From contig NC_051439.1 in NCBI RefSeq assembly GCF_001649575.2, forward strand, positions 16,750,144-16,814,143: a stretch of DNA of 64,000 nucleotides, written 5' to 3'. The translations under genes were made by a program, and so were the position numbers. The notes beneath the pieces are model-generated. The model did not search any database and was not told where the DNA came from. It saw nothing but the letters and a program-made list of their open reading frames with translations. Below are positions 57,561 through 64,000 of the stretch, in pieces. This stretch comes from Kryptolebias marmoratus (lineage: Eukaryota; Chordata; Actinopteri; Cyprinodontiformes; Rivulidae). Every line of letters begins with the position of its first letter. Within the stretch, counting starts at the first letter, position 1.

Positions 57561-58739
57561 AAAGGTGGATGTGAAAACAAGCACTTACTGTTTCTTAATG
57601 ACGTTACTCTTTAAGGTTTTGCTTCAGTAACAGGTCACATCTTATTCATTTTTCTTTCTTTTTTTATGGTTAGGGTCTCTGTGAATAGAGTTTGGTCTCA
57701 CATTTAAAATTTCTGCCCCAAACAAAAGGGTTTTCCTTCCTGGGACCTGCCTTGGCAAAGCTACTGGCACTTTGAAATCTGATCTGATAGATTAAGAGCT
57801 TAGCCATTAGAATAAACCATTGTGGAGTCATTATGGGTTGTATTTTCACTATGATGAAAAAGAGAACAGTTTTCATGCTGTGTCTGTGAATGAAAAAAAA
57901 AAAAAAGCTTTTTGCAACCGCAGATCATCACTCTCTTTAAATACATTAAAACCCCAAGGAAAAGGCTTGCACAATATGGGTTTTATACAAATGTGACAGT
58001 AAAAGCAGCCGGTGAGCATCTCTTTTTTTTTAAAGGATTGCTTCACAACATCATATTGTGTCGAAATCATCCTCAGTCTGACCACCCAAGGGGTCCTGAC
58101 ACGACAACCTTTACAGAGGGGGATGGGTTTCTGTGTGCGTTTGTATTTTGGCAAGTGTCTGCTCACATGCATGAATACGCCTTTTCGTCTTATGTGTATT
58201 GATCCTCCTATGAATCTCTCTGCTTCACTTATTTTTTTTTTTTCATTTGTTTGTTTGTTTGTGCTGCATTTACTGTTGTTATTTTATTCTCTGCAGGCTT
58301 GGCCTTGAAAGCGCAACCACTTCCACTTCCTGCCACTCAGATCGGAGACACCAACTGAGTGTGAATACACATTCAGAGAACCGATGAAAATGCAAACACA
58401 AACCGGCAAAGCAAAAAAAAAAAAAAAAAAAAACACAATATGGATCCTGCTCTACATTTGTATTTACCCTTTTCACTGGTTGGGGTTACCATCAGGTAAT
58501 TTTTTTCTTTAAAAGATTTCAAACAAAAGTTTCCTGTCTTAGATTTTCATGCCTTTTCAGTGTCTAACTACTGCTATCTTCTTTAGATCTTCTTCTTTCT
58601 GCTTTAAAATTAAGTTTTTAGCATCTTTATCACTTGACTTGTGCCTTCTCTCAAAGACGAAGAAAAAGGTCAGCTCTTATCCCCCCTCCCCAGCCTCAGC
58701 CCTGCCTTTAATAGCAAAGTGGGAGCAATTCAAACCCTA
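57561..58739. other. Mixed spacer with homopolymers
   Basis: Poly-A runs lie at 57,893-57,906 (14) and 58,413-58,433 (21). (TTTG)3-4 is at about 58,247-58,260. A balanced patch at 57,960-58,220 has CTTTACAGAGGGGGATGGG-like sequence but no gene. The 96-99 codon frames on both strands around 57,873-58,308 are without domains. Confidence 0.4.
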
Positions 58740-59330
58740 AACAAGCTCACATGCGGGTAACAGAGATACACATGCGATAACCTGTTCAATTAGACAACAA
58801 CACCACGGCAGGCAGAAAGTAGACAGATAAATGACCATACAGTATGGCGTACAATGGGAATTAAAAGTATGGGGCAGCTGGGCTCTTATCTGGCCAGGGA
58901 AGAAGAAACCAGGCAACAAAGGGAGGCCTACGACTAAGAGGCTTGATGCATGGGAAAGCCATGGGCCGGCCATTGTGGCTGCCCTTCTGCTGAGCAAATA
59001 GTCCAAACTGTTCATTCCCCATCTCCCATTCTCTCGCCGGTACATTGTTTGTGTCCTTGCATTTCATTCTGACTGGGGAAGATTGCTCACAGGGCCAGTG
59101 AGCAAACAGTCCAGAAAAGAGCCAGCTATCTCCTGCCGTTCCCAGGAGAACTAGCATTTTTATTTCAGCTCCAAGCTGTCAAAGGATTGGAGAGTTTATG
59201 TCAGGATCCTGAATTAATTGCTTTAAGCCTCAGGGCCGACGCCGGCGTTTTTATCACCAAATGGTTGGTAAAATGTTTCCTAGCAAATTATGCGGCGCCC
59301 CCCACCATTTTGCTGTCTTTTTTTTTTTCT
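58740..59330. promoter_or_regulatory. Strong conserved-element-like block
   Basis: It includes GTTCAATTAGACAACAACACC, GCTCTTATCTGGCC (GATA-like), GGGCCGGCCATTGTGGCTGCC (a SOX-like CATTGTGG) and CTGAATTAATTGC. It also has the 10-bp CpG palindrome ACGCCGGCGT (59,239-59,248), followed by TTTTTATCACCAAATGG, and TTATGCGGCGCCCCCC near 59,289. The three minus-strand frames have no domain. Very enhancer-like. Confidence 0.5.
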
Positions 59331-60540
59331 TTTTATTTTGAGTTGCCAAACATTTGATATTGGATACATACAGAAGTTTCCTGGAATTCAAATGATGTGT
59401 TTAGTTGTTGTGACAGCACAATGATGTGAATAGTGATTGGGAGAAAAGCACGGCTGTCAAGGATTTGGTGGAACGAAGGCAAACAGTAAACTTTTGTGTG
59501 GGTGGGTTTCTTCCATTTCAGGACCATATAGGTGCACGAGCCAAGCTTGGCAGTAAAGTGTGTAAGCTTACAGATGCCTCAATAAACCATAGATGTTCAG
59601 ACATTTGGTGAAGCGAGCTTTAAAGGCTCCAAACTGTCCCTAAAACTGCCAAACTGACTTCACAACCGTCTGTCATCCTTAAATTCATCCCATGCTAATG
59701 ATTCTTTGTTAACTGTAAACATCATAAACTCAGATCTAAAAAGAACTCATAAAATATTCAGCTCCACATGGTTGTAAACAAGAAATTTAACCAAAAAATG
59801 TTATTTTTGCTTAACTTTTACCTGAAAAAAGTCAGTCAAATTCAGTAAGTAACAGCTCCACAACTCTAAGGCCTTTAATTTATTTAACTAAGATGATTTT
59901 TAATTTTTTTTTTTTTTTTTGTGATCACAAAACTGCAGAGATATTTTAAATGATGACCACCAAAATGTAACTTTTGTACTTGCAACTAATCAAAAGTTAG
60001 GAAGCAAACCAAACTTCAGCAACAGGTTGATGCTTTTAAACCTGTTCTTCACATTTTACAGTCAGCAGGTCTACCAGATTTATTGTATCTACAATAAAGC
60101 ACAACAAATGCTGTTTTTTCTGTTATTTCAGGCAGCCTCTTTGGTGAGTTTGCCATCTTTGTTCAACAACAAATATACGCAGATTCAGAACAAAGGGGCG
60201 CAAGGGAGGAAGAGCTTAAAAACAAATTTTGGGCTTAATTTCTCTTCAGTTAATTATCCAATATGTTTATTGTTGATTATCAAAATAATGCCCTTGATAC
60301 ATTAGAATTTTCTTTTTGGCTCCTTGCACACTTTTAAATCTGCTCTATAATTCTTAGTTAAACAACATATTAAAGAATAACATTTTAAACTTTTTGTGAG
60401 GAAAAATACAATTCTGTTTTGTCACTTGGCACAATCAGGTATTTTTTTTATTAGATTAAGGAGAATGAGGAGTCAGTTACAGAATTACCAGAATTTTGAG
60501 CCACCACCTTTTATCAAAGGAGTAGTGTAATGTGACTGTT
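59331..60540. other. Spacer with one balanced patch
   Basis: 59,420-59,640 is balanced. The rest is AT-rich, with a 17-base T run at 59,904-59,920. The 92-codon frame at 60,027-60,305 has no domain. Confidence 0.4.
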
Positions 60541-60542
60541 AT

Positions 60543-60729
60543 ATTTGCATGCAAAAAGCATTAGCAGTATGTCATAATGCCACATTACATTGTGCCATTT
60601 GTATAAATAAGCCTTTTAACAAACTACCTGTCAGTGCTGACTTCAGTAAATCAAATTACGGTGATCAAAAAATTCATGTAGGATTGTTTCCCTCCATGTA
60701 TAGGATTTGCATAAGAGGTTCATGCAAAT
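60543..60729. promoter_or_regulatory. Cluster of three perfect POU octamers
   Basis: ATTTGCAT occurs at 60,543-60,550, embedded in the palindrome TTTGCATGCAAA (60,544-60,555), and at 60,705-60,712. ATGCAAAT occurs at 60,722-60,729. The last two form an inverted pair nine bases apart. All three are exact octamers (OCT/POU class). Chance expectation for one exact octamer in this interval is about 0.01. Confidence 0.5.
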
Positions 60730-60749
60730 TTTCTCCACAAAAACGAGAC

Positions 60750-61900
60750 TGCTCGACCTAACTGTAGCCATGCCTTATGACGTGCACCTTCACGCTTTAT
60801 CTTTCTATTGGGCCCTTCAAGATAAGAGCGTCTCAGCTCTGACCAATAAATCTGCCAGTTGACTCCTTAATCTGAAAGGATATTAGGTGACAAACACTGT
60901 GATGTTTCTGTCAGCGTCAAGCAGGCGAGGGTTAAATAGTGTGTACCAGGGGACCACTCTGCTGTCGGGAAAACATACAGGATTCATCCTTCACCATAAT
61001 CTGCTCAGCGGCCCTATAGACACCTCCCAGCTTTCCTCAATCCTTCAACTGAGCATCCATCTTCCCACTATAAATAACACAGCATTTATATGGAACTAAA
61101 CCGGGGATTAATTTGATTTGAGTCAGGGTATGGGAATTCATTAGTGAGCTGACTGTGGCACTATACATGGAGGGAATTTAATTTGAATCCCCCAAGGGAA
61201 GGAATACAAGACACCAGAGCTGAGTAAAACAGACAAGAGGGGATATTGTTTAACTCTTTTGATTTTAACACCAGTAAAGTGGAATTTTATTGCTGTCAAT
61301 GATCTGTTATCAAATTAGGAGCAGAATGAAATGGATAAATCATGTTTGACACAGACAGGATGCATTTGAAGGAAAAACAGGCTTTTGCTCACATTTGGCC
61401 TCGTCTATCTGCGTGGACCGAGACCCCCACTTTGAACAGGAAGATGTATAAACAGCTTTTTCACTCAGATTTGTCTTTCACTCATGTATGGTATTAAAAC
61501 GAGCACATTATTTGAATGTCAGTGATTCTCATGAATGTTGAAATGGCATATCTATTGCGGCCATTCCTGACAAGCAGTGCAGTGTAAGGCAAATGCATTA
61601 AATTCAACTCAAAAGCAGATTACAGAATTTACCCCTGCAGTACACCACCCTTGCTTTTCTCTAAATTGGACAAGTCCCATTGTAAGATATCCTATCAGTG
61701 CAGCACATGTCTGCATAGGGGAGAACATATGCAGGACAAAATATTCTGTAGTTTGTTATTCCGAGGACAGCACTGGGGGCACACAGGCTTGTTTGCCTTT
61801 GCAGAGAGAGGAGATTGGATTGGGGGTTTAAATGAATCGCTGGCGCACCACGTTTATAGGTTTCATTAACTTTTAATGAGTTGGATGTCCTTCGATGTGA
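60750..61900. promoter_or_regulatory. Long conserved-element-like block
   Basis: Over a kilobase of mainly balanced, repeat-free DNA. Words include GTCAGCGTCAAGCAGGCG, CTCAGCGGCCCTATAGAC, AAACCGGGGATTAATTTG, TGTTATCAAATTAGGAGC and GGCCTCGTCTATCTGCGTGG. Frames of 60-84 codons have no domains. Several enhancer cores are likely. Confidence 0.45.
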
Positions 61901-62310
61901 TTGGTTGGCAAAGATCTGCCTGCACTTCCTAGAACTGGGATCTGGCGTTTTAATTTTTATATTGCACCATGTTGCCTTCCATGATGGGCTGCTGGGTGTG
62001 CCACGCTGGGTGGAAATGGCTTAGAAGAGGGGATGTAATGTGGGCAGTATGTGTGGTGCTATTCATCAGGCTGAAGCAGAAGCCTGGATGTATCAAGCCT
62101 CAAGGGGAATAAAGAAACCGTGGCAGATCAATCACAGCCAAGCAGGCATCCCTTTCCCACTCCTGACTGACATATCGTTTTATGGTGGCTTTGCCAGCAA
62201 GGTTTGATCTCAACGACAGGCATGAGGCCCGCTGGGAAATGCCTGTGGAATTGACAAAGAGGGGTTAGAAGCACAAGTGAACACAAACGCTTCCAGCATC
62301 CAGCTCATAC
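61901..62310. promoter_or_regulatory. Conserved-element-like block
   Basis: Includes TGATTGGTTGGCAAAGATC (CCAAT and NFI-like half-sites), GTTTTAATTTTTATATTGC and CATATCGTTTTATGG. Balanced and non-repetitive with no frame of note. Confidence 0.4.
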
Positions 62311-62910
62311 TCACATCTAACTTCATATTTTGAGCATCTTTAATCTCCATCTAATATAGTATTTTTCTGCCTGGTTGATCACATTTTTATTATCTTGCAT
62401 TGAGGTTGGGTATGATTTATGCTTCTCCTTGAGAAGCTAATCTCCCCCTCCCTTCTGGGGCTGAGCCTCACCTCAGTGCTCCTGTGAAACAAAAGCTTTG
62501 ACAGACATTCAGTTTTATCTCCATCCTACTGTCAAAAGATGAAGCTCTCCCCTTCAAAACTTTAATTTAACTACCCTCAATATTTCCAATTGGGCTGAAG
62601 CAGGGGGCTGTTTCTCTTCTATTTGCATGATGAGAATAAACACTGACCATCCATCCACTTCCAACCATATAAAGGCAGCAGGGCCGTGAGAGGCGCCAGT
62701 CCAGGCCTGAATAGACCGCCTTAAGGTCAGTGCATATCCCACCAGCTGTTGCCTCACAGTACTCAATGGGCATTGTTGATGGATCTTTCTCATTCCCTCT
62801 CTTTTTCTCTCCGGACATGAAGGAGTCCTGCGCTGGAATGTCACAGAGTTGTGTCAGAAGAGTGCGGACACATCACAGTTAGCATTCTCACCCTGTCCGC
62901 CGTGCCATCC
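62311..62910. promoter_or_regulatory. Conserved-element-like block
   Basis: It contains a perfect octamer ATTTGCAT at 62,621-62,628 and balanced sequence through 62,860. The opposed frames at 62,554-62,844 have no domain. Confidence 0.4.
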
Positions 62911-64000
62911 CTTGCTCTCTCTTTTCTTCCTGTGTCTCTCTGGTGGTCTGTCTGTCTCGCACACTCACCTTCTTCTTCTTTTCATCATCACAACAGACCA
63001 TCGGCATGACCTTAGATCCAGTTCACACAATATTATCCACTTGTTCATTATGAATCAGCTTGTGAAACTTAAATAAAAGCATAAATAATGTTTAGAGAGT
63101 AAGTCTGCCTTTTATTTCAGCAAATTAATTTAAACTTTAAGCAAAAGTTAGAGGTCAAAGCATAATGAAAGAATCAGTCAAATTTTAGTAAAAAAATCAA
63201 ATGAATTTATGCGTTTCATGGGTAAAAAGCTACAAATCTTTCTAGGAAAACACATCCCTACAAAAACCATTTCTACACTGATTTAAAGGATGTTATTTTT
63301 GTTGCAATTTAGCACATCATAACAATCGATTTTTATTTCTCATTGCTGATTTTTCCTTTAAAAAGAAGTAGAATTTTTTTTAAATAATAGTTTCTTAATT
63401 ATTACAGATAACAGTTACTGTTATTATAAAAAGGCCAACACAGATTAACAATTAATTTACATTCATATATTTATGTTATTCTTGACTTTTCATTGTAAAT
63501 CTTTATTTATTTTAAATGAGAGACAATTTAAGGTCGATTTTAGACACATATAAAACACCTAAAACCTAAACTTATTCTTTGCAGTTATTGTTTTTAGGAT
63601 GTCCACATGTAAAATTCCACTTTTACAACTATTATAGAATTGCAATAATATATTTTAAAATAAACAATTTTTACGAATTATTTCATTTATTTAATGTGGA
63701 TGGAAATATTATTTTATGTGTTTCATGTAAAGATTACATGTGAGATTATAGGCGATTTTATACCAAAAAACAACAAAACCTTTGTCATGTTTCTTTTAAT
63801 TTGTTAATTATTTGGCCTCTTAACACCACTAATATTAATCAGATCAAATGCAGTCATTTTTATTATTTCATCAGTAGATAAAGTCTAACAATAAACCTGC
63901 ATTTTGTTGTGCGCACATCCCTAATCACAAGTTAAATTAATTTTAAGAATAAAAAATAACGGATTACTGTAACAAAATGTGGCATTATTTTTTTGTAGAT
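62911..64000. other. CT-rich patch then AT-rich spacer
   Basis: 62,910-63,000 is pyrimidine-rich (CTCTCTTTTCTTCC, CTTCTTCTTCTTTTC). From 63,080 to the end the sequence is very AT-rich with no gene or repeat recognised. Confidence 0.55.

Noticed and set aside
59870..59884. 15-base match AGGCCTTTAATTTAT shared with 37,334-37,348, read as another repeat end
   Set aside because: About one such match is expected by chance in 64 kb of AT-rich DNA, and no further family sequence flanks it.
1..64000. CRISPR array, operon, bacterial promoters, retroviral or LINE coding regions, rRNA or tRNA genes
   Set aside because: No regularly spaced repeats, no reverse-transcriptase or transposase motifs in any frame, and no structural RNA signature. 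Composition and repeats are those of a vertebrate nuclear genome.

Overview
The window looks like non-coding DNA from a ray-finned fish, and I find no gene in it that I can name. The evidence for a teleost is the AT-rich composition, vertebrate-style microsatellites, three copies of an interspersed repeat I associate with killifish and livebearer genomes, a tail-like fragment carrying the common fish GTTAC-ATAC-GTAAC palindrome, and a decayed T-rich minisatellite of teleost type. The order Cyprinodontiformes is an inference from memory of that repeat. The longest open frames are 122 to 134 codons. With about 0.06 stops per codon at this base composition, a few frames that long are expected by chance in 64 kb. 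None shows a recognisable domain, transposase or reverse-transcriptase motif.

Layout. Bases 1-20,000 are mostly AT-rich spacer. They hold a repeat fragment at the left edge, one repeat copy near 12.2-12.5 kb, and a small group of perfect hairpins and palindromes at 13.65-15.71 kb. They also hold a GC-rich island at 8.69-8.96 kb and a few blocks of balanced, complex sequence. Bases 20-26 kb hold the best splice-site-bounded candidate exon (20,216-20,374), a decayed minisatellite, a conserved-element-like block at 22.9-23.3 kb, a repeat fragment, and two forward CTCF-like motifs. From about 28 kb, and densely from 33.7 to 62.9 kb, the sequence alternates between AT-rich spacer and blocks of 200-700 bases. 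These blocks are balanced in composition, low in repeats, and rich in homeodomain-, POU-, SOX-, GATA- and RFX-like motifs. That texture is typical of conserved non-coding enhancers around a developmental regulator, which would lie outside the window or around it if this is an intron. I could not identify the target gene.

How the parts may work together (inference). The right half would be a cis-regulatory landscape. Reverse CTCF-like motifs lie to the left of about 20 kb and forward ones at 25.5-25.7 kb, so a domain boundary could fall between the quiet left part and the enhancer-like right part. All 'conserved-element-like' calls rest on composition and motifs seen by eye. I could not align to other species, so their confidence is low to moderate.
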